Source: an uncultured Clostridia bacterium (lineage in GTDB: Bacteria; Bacillota; Clostridia; TANB77; CAG-508). Taken from it: 6,798 nucleotides of DNA. The notes under the pieces are model-generated. The model saw only the letters and a list, made by a program, of their open reading frames with translations. It was not told the origin of the DNA and did no database searches. Made by a program: the position numbers and the translations under genes. Below are positions 1 to 6,764 of this stretch, piece by piece. The number at the start of each line of letters is the position of its first letter. Positions within the stretch are counted from its first letter, which is position 1. The stretch is from contig CAPBNZ010000082.1 of the NCBI GenBank assembly GCA_948585895.1, positions 1 through 6,798 on the forward strand, written 5' to 3'.

Positions 1-97
1 AAAGTAACTAAGTAACAGATTTGTGCCTGCTTTCCGGTTCCAACAGATTCGGTTACAATAGGATCAGCGAACAAAAGTAGTTTGCAAATACAAGAAT

Positions 98-102
98 GGA
101 GG
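98..102 (+). promoter_or_regulatory. Ribosome binding site of the 63-aa ORF
   Basis: GGAGG is followed by an 8-nt A-rich spacer and ATG at 111. It sets the start at 111 rather than at the ATG at 96, which overlaps this site. Confidence 0.55.
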
Positions 103-110
103 AAAACAAA

Positions 111-302
111 ATGAATCAACTTTTTCTAAATAAAACCAATCAAAATAATAGAGGAGATAAAAAATCCTCCCCTAAAAAATCTTTTGATTTTAATTTATGT
201 AAAAAAAATACAATTAATTCTATTAATGATGTCGAACATTTTTTAAATAACTTCCATCATTACTTTAAATATTTTAAATTATATAAAATAATGAAAAAAT
301 AA
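111..302 (+). CDS. Small Lys/Asn-rich hypothetical protein (63 aa)
   Basis: I do not recognise this protein. It has 63 residues and is rich in Asn, Lys and Phe. There is no signal peptide or membrane segment. The N-terminal half (about residues 1-32) is polar, basic and probably disordered. The C-terminal half (about residues 36-60) could form an amphipathic helix rich in aromatic residues, with the core NDVEHFLNNFHHYFKYF. The start at 111 is chosen because GGAGG at 98-102 lies 8 bp upstream. An in-frame ATG at 96 overlaps that site and has none of its own. The gene ends 3 bp before the convergent GerMN gene, with no terminator hairpin in between. No clear promoter is seen upstream. The strong ribosome binding site favours a real gene, but the short length and AT-driven composition leave doubt. 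Confidence 0.5.
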   Translation: MNQLFLNKTNQNNRGDKKSSPKKSFDFNLCKKNTINSINDVEHFLNNFHHYFKYFKLYKIMKK

Positions 303-305
303 TTT

Positions 306-848
306 TTAATTTTTCCTACTATATATCTCCTTAAACTCTTCATTTTGATTTCCATCAATTAATATTTTAACATGATTTACTTCTGTTAATTCCGTTAAAG
401 TATTTACAATACTATTTATTACATTTAACTTTTCTTTTTCATTTTCTTTTGAATAATTCAAAAATTCAGAAGAAAAATCTAATACAACACAATCTTGCTC
501 TAAATAAATCTTATTTAATCTTGTATTTTCTGGAATTACTTTTTTATTCTTATCATTTTTTGGTCCTTCTATCAATAAATTAATTAATTTTTCATATGGA
601 TTACTAATAATTTCTTTTATATCCATTAACCTTGCCTCTGGATTTAATTCATTTGTTTCTTTTGATGGAAAATATAAACTAACAATTGTCTGTCTTACTT
701 GATTATCTGCTATTTCTTCTTGAGGTATATATTCCTCTACTATTGTCTCCTCTTTCTTATTCTTAACATATTTTATTCCAAAATATCCCCCTACTAATAT
801 AACAACTAATATAATCAAAAAAATAATTCCAATTTTTTTACCTTTCAT
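306..848 (-). CDS. Membrane-anchored GerMN (sporulation/germination) domain protein
   Basis: This 180-residue protein has a short basic N-terminus and one hydrophobic segment (about residues 6-28), consistent with an uncleaved membrane anchor or signal anchor and an external C-terminal domain. After a charged linker (about 29-50), residues 54-167 fit the GerMN domain. Visible landmarks are VSLYFPS near 56-62, LNPEAR near 68-73, NLLIEGP near 90-96, IPENTRL near 105-111, VVLDFSSEF near 121-129 and VKILIDG near 160-166. In Bacillus the domain occurs in GerM, a sporulation and germination lipoprotein. Elsewhere it is found in envelope proteins of unclear function, so a role in sporulation is only possible here. 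No lipobox Cys is visible. AAGGAGG lies 8 nt before the ATG. The gene is divergent from the large activase and convergent with the 63-aa ORF, so it appears to be monocistronic. Domain assignment is fairly sure; function is not. Confidence 0.85.
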   Translation of the reverse strand: MKGKKIGIIFLIILVVILVGGYFGIKYVKNKKEETIVEEYIPQEEIADNQVRQTIVSLYFPSKETNELNPEARLMDIKEIISNPYEKLINLLIEGPKNDKNKKVIPENTRLNKIYLEQDCVVLDFSSEFLNYSKENEKEKLNVINSIVNTLTELTEVNHVKILIDGNQNEEFKEIYSRKN

Positions 849-856
849 CTTAACTT

Positions 857-863
857 CCTCCTT
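857..863 (-). promoter_or_regulatory. Ribosome binding site of the GerMN gene
   Basis: On the minus strand AAGGAGG is followed by an 8-nt spacer and the ATG whose first base is 848. This near-perfect Shine-Dalgarno sequence fixes the start. Confidence 0.75.
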
Positions 864-944
864 GTACTTTTATTTACTAAACATATTATTATTTGTTTGT
901 CCATTTTAGAACTATTTCCCTCTTAATGTTTTCAATAAAAAAAT

Positions 945-953
945 ACTATACCA
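945..953 (-). promoter_or_regulatory. Probable extended -10 promoter of the GerMN gene
   Basis: On the minus strand TGG directly precedes TATAGT (945-950), giving an extended -10 element of the form TGnTATAnT. The expected -35 position (about 968-973) has no good match, as is common for extended -10 promoters. Transcription would start near 938 and give a leader of about 90 nt. I looked for sporulation-sigma elements here and found no convincing pair, so vegetative sigma-A is the simplest reading. Confidence 0.45.
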
Positions 954-1049
954 CATATGATTTAATTCCTTTAACCAAAATTACAAAAGGTAGAAAAGGA
1001 TTATCTAAGTTAAATTATCTTGACCTATCTTTATGAAAACGAAAAAACC

Positions 1050-1075
1050 ATGATTTTTTCCTCCGTCCCTAAAAT
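1050..1075 (-). repeat. 26-bp repeat, left copy
   Basis: This copy is the exact reverse complement of 5452-5477, with 26 of 26 bases identical; identity stops at both edges. Read on the minus strand its core is AGGGACGGAGGAAAAAATCA. It ends 7 bp before the -35 box of the activase promoter. Its left part also belongs to a near-palindrome at 1041-1060 (9 of 10 base pairs), which the right copy does not share. The G-rich core in an AT-rich region resembles small dispersed REP-like repeats of Firmicutes genomes. That family assignment is inference; the identity of the two copies is seen directly. Confidence 0.85.
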
Positions 1076-1082
1076 TTTCCAT

Positions 1083-1111
1083 TTGACAAAACTCTGTTTT
1101 CCGTATACAAT
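1083..1111 (+). promoter_or_regulatory. Sigma-A promoter of the activase gene
   Basis: A perfect -35 box TTGACA (1083-1088) is separated by exactly 17 bp from TACAAT (1106-1111), which matches the -10 consensus at 5 of 6 positions. Transcription should begin near 1118, leaving a leader of about 43 nt before the ATG at 1161. This is the strongest promoter in the window. It suggests vigorous expression unless the dyad just downstream is bound by a repressor. Confidence 0.85.
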
Positions 1112-1120
1112 TAAGGGGAT

Positions 1121-1141
1121 TACATAGATACATTCTATGTA
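1121..1141 (+). promoter_or_regulatory. 21-bp dyad in the activase leader (operator or 5'-UTR hairpin)
   Basis: The arms TACATAGA (1121-1128) and TCTATGTA (1134-1141) are perfect 8-bp inverted repeats around a 5-nt centre. The dyad begins a few bases after the predicted transcription start and ends just before the Shine-Dalgarno sequence. As DNA it is placed like a repressor operator; as RNA it would make a small AU-rich hairpin next to the ribosome binding site. The right arm contains the upstream in-frame ATG at 1137, which is another reason to reject that start. Confidence 0.6.
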
Positions 1142-1144
1142 CAG

Positions 1145-1151
1145 AAAGGAA
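1145..1151 (+). promoter_or_regulatory. Ribosome binding site of the activase gene
   Basis: AAAGGAA lies 9 nt before the ATG at 1161. The ATG at 1137 has no such site upstream, so this element decides the start and removes 8 residues from the longest possible protein. Confidence 0.7.
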
Positions 1152-1160
1152 GTTTTTGTC

Positions 1161-4100
1161 ATGGAGAATATTTTACATGTTGGATTAGATGTTGGTTCAA
1201 CAACTGTTAAAATTATTGTTATGGATACAAATAAAAATATGATATATAAAGATTATCAAAGGCACTTTTCGGATACAAAGAATACAGTTTGCCATGTGTT
1301 GGAAAATTTATTGATTCAATATCCTCTGAATTGTTTTACCTTAGCTCTTACAGGGTCAGGTGCTATGTCAGCTGCTAAGTTTTTAGGGGTTAATTTTATT
1401 CAAGAAGTGGTTTCTTGCAAGCGTTCTGTTGAAAAGTATATTCCAAAAACAGATGTAGTAATTGAGCTTGGCGGTGAAGATGCTAAGATTATTTATTTTG
1501 ACCAATCGATTGAACAACGTATGAATGGTACTTGTGCTGGTGGTACAGGAGCTTTTTTAGATCAGATGGCTTCTTTGTTACATACAGATACAGCAGGCCT
1601 AAACGAATTGGCAAAAGGATATTCTACCATTTATCCAATTGCTTCTCGTTGTGGTGTTTTTGCGAAAACCGATATTCAACCTTTAATTAATGAAGGAGCT
1701 GCTAAGGAAGATATTGCTGCTTCCATTTTTCAAGCAGTTGTTAATCAAACCATTAGTGGTCTTGCTTGTGGTAGACCAATTCGTGGAAATGTTGCTTTTT
1801 TAGGCGGTCCTTTAAATTATTTATCAGAATTAAGAACTCGTTTTATTGAAACACTTCATTTAAAAGATGACGAAATTATCGTGCCAGAAGAAGCTCATTT
1901 ATTAGTAGCAAAAGGTGCTGCCTTAGATTCGATTCATTCTGATACAATTACCCCAAATGAGTTGCACCAAAAGATTGAAAACCTAAAAAATTCACAGGAT
2001 AATACAACTTATCCTTTAGACCCTTTATTTAAAAATAAAGAAGAGTATCGTGCCTTTCAAGAAAGACACAATAAAGCAACTGTTGCTAAAGCTTCTTTTG
2101 AAGATTATGAAGGAGATTGCTATCTTGGAATAGATGCTGGTTCTACTACTACTAAATTAGTTTTAATTGATAAAGATGGAAAATTGCTATATTCTCTTTA
2201 TGGAAGTAATGAAGGAAATCCATTAAAAAGTGTTATCAATATGCTAAAAAAATTATATGAAGTATTACCTAAAAAGGCTATTTTAAGGTATAGCGGTGTT
2301 ACTGGTTATGGAGAAAAGCTTATTCAAACTGCTTTAAATGTAGATTTAAACGAAATTGAAACCATCGCTCATTATACTGCTGCTAAAACATTTGAACCAA
2401 ATGTAACCTCTATTGTTGATATTGGTGGACAAGATATGAAATACATTCGTATGAAAGATGGTTCAATTGATAATATTCTGCTAAATGAAGCTTGTTCTTC
2501 TGGTTGTGGTTCTTTTATTGAAACATTTGCTAAAAGTTTAAACTTAGAAATTACAGATTTTGTAAAAGAAGCCGTTACAGCTAAAAGACCTGTTGATTTG
2601 GGTTCTAGATGTACAGTATTTATGAATTCTAAAATTAAACAGGCACAAAAAGAAGGGTACTCTGTTGGTGATATTTCTAGTGGATTATCTTATTCTGTTA
2701 TAAAAAATGCCATTCAAAAAGTTATGAAAGTAAGAGATGTAGAAACATTAGGAAAACATATCGTTGTACAAGGTGGTACTTTCTATAATGATGCGGTTTT
2801 ACGTGCCTTTGAATTAATTGTTGGTAAAAATGTTGTTAGACCAGATATTTCTGGATTAATGGGAGCCTATGGAATGGCACTTCTATCAAAAGAACAATTT
2901 GAATCCAACCTAGATATGGAATATGAATCAACTATATTAAAAACAGAAGAATTAGATAAATTAGAAATTAAAATAACACACACACGTTGTAATAATTGCG
3001 AAAACCACTGTAAATTGACGATTAATAAATTTAGTAATGGACAAATTCATGTATCTGGTAATCGTTGTGAAAAAGGTGCTGGAATTGTTACCAAAGCTAA
3101 AAAATTGCCAAATTTAATTCAATATAAGCAAGAAAGACTTTTTGATTACAAACCACTAGAAGAACAATTTGCTACCAGAGGAACCATTGGTATCCCAAGA
3201 GTCTTAAATATGTATGAAGATTATCCGTTTTGGTTTACCTTTTTAACCAGTTTAGGTTTTCGTGTGGTACTTTCTGAAAAAAGTACACGTAAAACTTATG
3301 AAAAAGGAATGGAATCTATGCCATCTGAATCTGTTTGCTATCCAGCAAAACTTTCACATGGTCATATTGAAAGCTTATTAGAACAAGGTATCAAAACTAT
3401 TTTTTACCCTTGTATTCCTTATTCTAGAAAAGAATATGAAAAAGCAGATAATCATTACAATTGCCCCATTGTTATTTCTTACTCAGAAGTATTAAAAAAC
3501 AATGTAGAAGGATTGAAAAAAGAAGATATTAAATTCTTAAATCCATTTTTGCCATTTGAAAAGAAAAACTTGGTAAAGAAAATCATGGAATTAGAAGAAT
3601 TTAAAGAATATCAATTTACAAAATCTGAACTACTAGAAGCTGCTCAAAAGGCAGAAGACGAATATCAAAAATGTAAGAAGGAAATTCGTGATATGGGAAC
3701 GAAAACAGTTAGATACCTAGAAGAAAATCATTTAAAAGGTATTGTTTTAGCTGGTCGTCCTTATCATGTCGACCCTGAAATTAATCATGGAATTGATACT
3801 TTAATTACTTCTTTAGGTCTTAGTGTCCTAACAGAAGATAGTATTTCTGATAAAACAGAAGCCAAACGACCAATTCGTGTAGTTGATCAATGGGTATATC
3901 ATGCAAGACTATATGCTGCAGCTGATTTTGTTGGAAAACATGATTGCTTAGAATTAATCCAATTAAATTCTTTTGGCTGTGGAGTCGATGCGGTAACAAC
4001 TGATCAAGTAGAGGAAATTTTAACAAGCTTTAACAAAATGTACACATTAATAAAAATTGACGAAGTTAATAACTTAGGTGCTGTTAGAATTCGTATTCGT

Positions 4101-5495
4101 TCCTTACTTGCCAGTATGAAAAAACGTGAGCAAGAGAAAAAACAAGAAATTCACCATAATGGTAATTATGGTATTAAGAAAAAAATCTTTACCAAAGAAA
4201 TGCGTAAAGACTATACTATTTTGATACCACAAATGGCTCCCATTCACTTTGAACTATTAGAATCAGCGGTACGTGCTTCTGGATACCATGTCGAGCTTTT
4301 AAGAGAATGTACACAAAAAACGGTAGAAACAGGATTAAAATATGTTAATAACGATGCTTGTTATCCATCTATTTTAGTAACAGGACAGATGATAGAAGCT
4401 CTCCAATCTGGAAAATACGACTTAAATAAAACGGCTTTAATTATGTCTCAAACAGGTGGCGGATGTAGAGCTACTAATTATATTGGATTTATCCGTAAGG
4501 CATTAAAAGATGCTGGATTTGAACATATTCCTGTTATCTCCTTTAACATTGTTGGTATGGAAAAAATGCCTGGCTTTAAACTAACCATTCCATTAGCAGA
4601 AAGATTATTAAAAATGGTTGTTTATGCAGATTTATTACAAAAAATGTTAACAAAAAATAGAGCTTATGAAGTACACAAAGGAGAAACACAAAGGCTATTT
4701 GATACCTGGATGGAAAAATGTAAAAAATTACTAGAAAAATCTACTAATAAAGAATTTAAACAAAGTATTTATGATATTGTAAATGACTTTGAGAAAATTG
4801 AACTAGATACCTCAACTCAAAAACCTCGTGTTGGTATCGTTGGTGAGGTTTTAATTAAATATCATCCTTTTGGAAACAACTATGTAGCCGACCTTTTGGA
4901 AAAAGAAGGAGCAGAGGTTATCTTACCAGACTTTATGGGATTTGCCAAATTTATGTGTACACATAAAATTACCTTTAACAACTTACTAAATATCAATAAA
5001 AAATCTGCTAAATTAATGAAAGCAGCTATCAAATTAATTGATATCTTGGAAAAAGATGTTAAAATCGCTTTAGCCAATTCCCAAAAAGGCTATTTACCAC
5101 CATGTGATATCTGGCACTTAGAAGAAAAAGTAAAAGATGTTTTATCTATTGGAAATCAAACAGGAGAAGGCTGGTTTCTAACAGCTGAAATGATTGAATA
5201 CATTGAAAATGATATACCAAACATTGTATGTGTACAACCATTTGCTTGTCTACCAAACCATGTCGTTGGAAAAGGAGTAATCAAAACTATTCGTGAAAAA
5301 TATCCAGATGCTAATATCTCTCCTGTTGATTATGATCCTGGTGCTAGTGAAGCTAACCAAGCAAACCGAATTAAATTATTAATGACAGTTGCTAAAGACA
5401 ATTTAGAAGCAAAACAAAAAAGAAAACAAGCTTTAGATAAAGAAAATAATGATTTTAGGGACGGAGGAAAAAATCATCGGAACACAAAAAGCTGA
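1161..5495 (+). CDS. Acyl-CoA dehydratase activase fusion (two BadF/BcrA ATPase modules, DUF2229, 2-hydroxyacyl-CoA dehydratase-like part)
   Basis: This 1444-residue cytoplasmic iron-sulfur protein probably couples ATP hydrolysis to low-potential electron transfer. Two HgdC-like ASKHA ATPase modules come first. Module 1 shows D10-VGSTT, GGED near 104-107, C125 in NGTCAGGTG and C164 in SRCGVF. Module 2 shows D325-AGSTTTK, GGQD near 422-425, C445 in NEACSSGCG and C484 in GSRCTVF. Both Cys pairs are 39 residues apart, as for the cluster-bridging Cys of HgdC dimers, so one chain could build an intramolecular pseudo-dimer. A Cys-rich linker follows (C610, C613, C617, C636). The DUF2229 region has C726 in SESVCYPAKLSHGH, C751, C768 and C940 in SFGCG. 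The C-terminal part has C1067 in NNDACYP, C1102 in QTGGGCRATNY, C1315 and C1363. Length and order fit the widespread family of about 1400 residues, related to activators of 2-hydroxyacyl-CoA dehydratases and double-cubane cluster proteins. The substrate is unknown. The last residues (from about 1431) come from a repeat. Start 1161 is set by its ribosome binding site. Confidence 0.93.
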   Translation: MENILHVGLDVGSTTVKIIVMDTNKNMIYKDYQRHFSDTKNTVCHVLENLLIQYPLNCFTLALTGSGAMSAAKFLGVNFIQEVVSCKRSVEKYIPKTDVVIELGGEDAKIIYFDQSIEQRMNGTCAGGTGAFLDQMASLLHTDTAGLNELAKGYSTIYPIASRCGVFAKTDIQPLINEGAAKEDIAASIFQAVVNQTISGLACGRPIRGNVAFLGGPLNYLSELRTRFIETLHLKDDEIIVPEEAHLLVAKGAALDSIHSDTITPNELHQKIENLKNSQDNTTYPLDPLFKNKEEYRAFQERHNKATVAKASFEDYEGDCYLGIDAGSTTTKLVLIDKDGKLLYSLYGSNEGNPLKSVINMLKKLYEVLPKKAILRYSGVTGYGEKLIQTALNVDLNEIETIAHYTAAKTFEPNVTSIVDIGGQDMKYIRMKDGSIDNILLNEACSSGCGSFIETFAKSLNLEITDFVKEAVTAKRPVDLGSRCTVFMNSKIKQAQKEGYSVGDISSGLSYSVIKNAIQKVMKVRDVETLGKHIVVQGGTFYNDAVLRAFELIVGKNVVRPDISGLMGAYGMALLSKEQFESNLDMEYESTILKTEELDKLEIKITHTRCNNCENHCKLTINKFSNGQIHVSGNRCEKGAGIVTKAKKLPNLIQYKQERLFDYKPLEEQFATRGTIGIPRVLNMYEDYPFWFTFLTSLGFRVVLSEKSTRKTYEKGMESMPSESVCYPAKLSHGHIESLLEQGIKTIFYPCIPYSRKEYEKADNHYNCPIVISYSEVLKNNVEGLKKEDIKFLNPFLPFEKKNLVKKIMELEEFKEYQFTKSELLEAAQKAEDEYQKCKKEIRDMGTKTVRYLEENHLKGIVLAGRPYHVDPEINHGIDTLITSLGLSVLTEDSISDKTEAKRPIRVVDQWVYHARLYAAADFVGKHDCLELIQLNSFGCGVDAVTTDQVEEILTSFNKMYTLIKIDEVNNLGAVRIRIRSLLASMKKREQEKKQEIHHNGNYGIKKKIFTKEMRKDYTILIPQMAPIHFELLESAVRASGYHVELLRECTQKTVETGLKYVNNDACYPSILVTGQMIEALQSGKYDLNKTALIMSQTGGGCRATNYIGFIRKALKDAGFEHIPVISFNIVGMEKMPGFKLTIPLAERLLKMVVYADLLQKMLTKNRAYEVHKGETQRLFDTWMEKCKKLLEKSTNKEFKQSIYDIVNDFEKIELDTSTQKPRVGIVGEVLIKYHPFGNNYVADLLEKEGAEVILPDFMGFAKFMCTHKITFNNLLNINKKSAKLMKAAIKLIDILEKDVKIALANSQKGYLPPCDIWHLEEKVKDVLSIGNQTGEGWFLTAEMIEYIENDIPNIVCVQPFACLPNHVVGKGVIKTIREKYPDANISPVDYDPGASEANQANRIKLLMTVAKDNLEAKQKRKQALDKENNDFRDGGKNHRNTKS
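5452..5477 (+). repeat. 26-bp repeat, right copy, inside the 3' end of the activase ORF
   Basis: This copy is the perfect inverted match of 1050-1075. It is translated as part of the C-terminal tail (about residues 1431-1439, reading DFRDGGKNH), so the repeat supplies coding sequence and the natural stop may have lain further upstream. With the two bases before it, it can form a hairpin with 8-bp arms ATGATTTT (5449-5456) and AAAATCAT (5470-5477). The left copy cannot form this because its flank differs. Confidence 0.85.
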
Positions 5496-5587
5496 AATAT
5501 CGGAAAGCCATTAGCCATATTTATAAACTAGAAAGATATAAAAAATAATTTTTTGTGTATTTAATCTTAAAGTTAAAAATTTAATTA

Positions 5588-5620
5588 TGTGAATAGAGCC
5601 TGAAAAAGGCTCTATTTACA
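5588..5620. terminator. Probable bidirectional terminator hairpin
   Basis: Arms of 13 nt (5588-5600 and 5608-5620) pair with a single G-T wobble around a 7-nt loop, with the strongest part AATAGAGCC/GGCTCTATT next to the loop. It lies between the convergent activase and patatin genes. A run of five T follows on the plus strand at 5630-5634, and five A on the other side (5575-5579) serve the minus strand. Both tracts are about 8-9 nt from the stem, further than in an ideal intrinsic terminator, so efficiency is uncertain. Confidence 0.65.
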
Positions 5621-5767
5621 CAAATAGACTTTTTATGAAAACTTGACTTATTGAAAATTTGTTATGCGTTTTATTCATTCTTACCTTCTACAACATAAAT
5701 TCTTTCATTCTAATTTTGATAGTTGCACCATGCAAACTGTAAAAATAATATAAGATATACTTCTTAA

Positions 5768-6629
5768 TTACATTTGTAAAATTTTATGGCTATATTTTTT
5801 AGTTTCCTTGTATCCTAATTCATACAATTCATCAATTTTATTCATATCTAATAAACCTACTTTATCACTTTTTATTTTTAAAATATAATCTGCTCCATCC
5901 ATTTCATAATTTGAAAGTTCTCGGCATAGTAAATTAATAGAACGCCCTGCCACTTCTACTAAATTTTTATCACAATTATTGCTTATCTTATCATCAAACA
6001 TAATACTTATTACTTTTTCCGCCCCTAAAGCTTTTACTTCTTTCCAAGGTACATTTTCGCGAATTCCTCCATCTATTAATTTTTTATTTTGATATGTACA
6101 TGGAGAAAAAACAACTGGATAACTACAACTGGCTCTTACTGCCTTTCCAATTTCAATATCATTTACATATTCGATGTTATCTGAAAAAGATTTTCTTACG
6201 TGACAAGAAGTAAAACATATAACATTTCCCTTACATAGTTCAACACTTGGTATAATTAAAGATTTTTTTATATCAGAAATATCATGAATTCCTTTCATTT
6301 TTCCTATTTGATTGACTAATTTTTCAATTTGTTTTCCATTGTTTAATCCATCAATCACAATACGCCCTGTAAAAATCAGCCCAAATATTAACTTAAAAAT
6401 ATTTTTCATATCAACATATTTTATTTTTTTACAGTATTTTTTAAAAATTTTATACATTTCATCTGCTTGAAATCCCATAGCATACAAGCAAGCAACAATA
6501 CTTCCGAGAAGACGTTCCCCCAACATAATCAAACTCTATATTGGCTTCTTCTAATGCTTTTATAGCTCCAATATGAGCTGCCCCTTTTACACCTCCACCA
6601 GCTAAACACAATCCCATTTTACTTTTCAT
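5768..6629 (-). pseudogene. Patatin-like phospholipase, frameshifted at the catalytic GxSxG motif
   Basis: The protein is a patatin-family serine lipid acyl hydrolase, recognisable over its whole length but split between two frames. The first frame starts at ATG 6629, with AAGGAG 12 nt upstream. It encodes 41 good residues, including the oxyanion-hole loop LAGGGVKGAAHIGA (about residues 9-22) and VGGTSS at 36-41. One extra base, C at 6506 on the minus strand, then shifts the frame, and reading on gives only 15 junk residues before TGA. The second frame resumes at 6505 with GSIVACLYAMG and runs to 5768. It carries the catalytic Asp in LIDGGIRENVPW (about residue 186 of the rejoined 286-residue protein) and RASCSYPVVF, typical of the family. 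Removing the base restores GTSSGS, the nucleophile elbow. The downstream frame has no convincing start of its own, so as sequenced no active enzyme is expected. A sequencing error is an equal possibility. The likely substrate is a membrane phospholipid, by family only. No strong promoter is visible. Confidence 0.85.
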
Positions 6630-6732
6630 CTTTATACTTCTCTCCTTAACTATTATTTTTTATAAGATTTATCTAAGATATATCATTATTACTTCTGAAT
6701 AAACCATACTACAAGATATGATTATTAGCTTT

Positions 6733-6764
6733 TAAGTATAAATCATTAACTACATGATTACTTA
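6733..6764. promoter_or_regulatory. Imperfect dyad upstream of the patatin gene
   Basis: TAAGT (6733-6737) and AATCAT (6741-6746) pair with ATGATT (6754-6759) and ACTTA (6760-6764). This makes an 11-bp stem with a 3-nt bulge and a 7-nt loop, about 105 bp upstream of the patatin start codon. It could be a protein-binding dyad or an RNA hairpin belonging to whatever lies beyond the window. It is AT-rich and may also be chance. Confidence 0.3.

Noticed and set aside
999..1019. Imperfect 21-bp palindrome between the GerMN promoter and the left repeat
   Set aside because: About a quarter of the positions break the symmetry and the sequence is AT-rich, so chance is a sufficient explanation.
1137..1160. 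Longer activase start at ATG 1137, adding 8 residues
   Set aside because: It lies within the right arm of the dyad, lacks a ribosome binding site, and would place the real one (1145-1151) inside the coding region. ATG 1161 begins right before the conserved LDVGSTT.
3820..4026. Open frame of 68 codons on the minus strand inside the activase gene
   Set aside because: It lies entirely within a strongly conserved coding region on the other strand, has no recognisable domain, and is best explained as a shadow.
4880..5077. Open frame of 65 codons on the minus strand inside the activase gene
   Set aside because: It is fully covered by the conserved C-terminal part of the activase, with no sign of independent function.
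5459..5548. Lys/Arg-rich alternative frame (ending ISHIYKLERYKK) overlapping and continuing past the activase stop
   Set aside because: It is only 29 codons after an upstream TAG, with no start codon or ribosome binding site. It might be a remnant of a protein end displaced by the repeat, but nothing supports that firmly.
5723..5735. Small hairpin TTGCA-CCA-TGCAA just downstream of the patatin stop
   Set aside because: The stem is only 5 bp and there is no T-run after it on the minus strand, so it is too weak to call a terminator.
6686..6714. Possible promoter for the patatin gene (TTGTAG-17-TAATAA on the minus strand)
   Set aside because: Each box matches the consensus at only about half its positions, and such matches are expected by chance in DNA this AT-rich.
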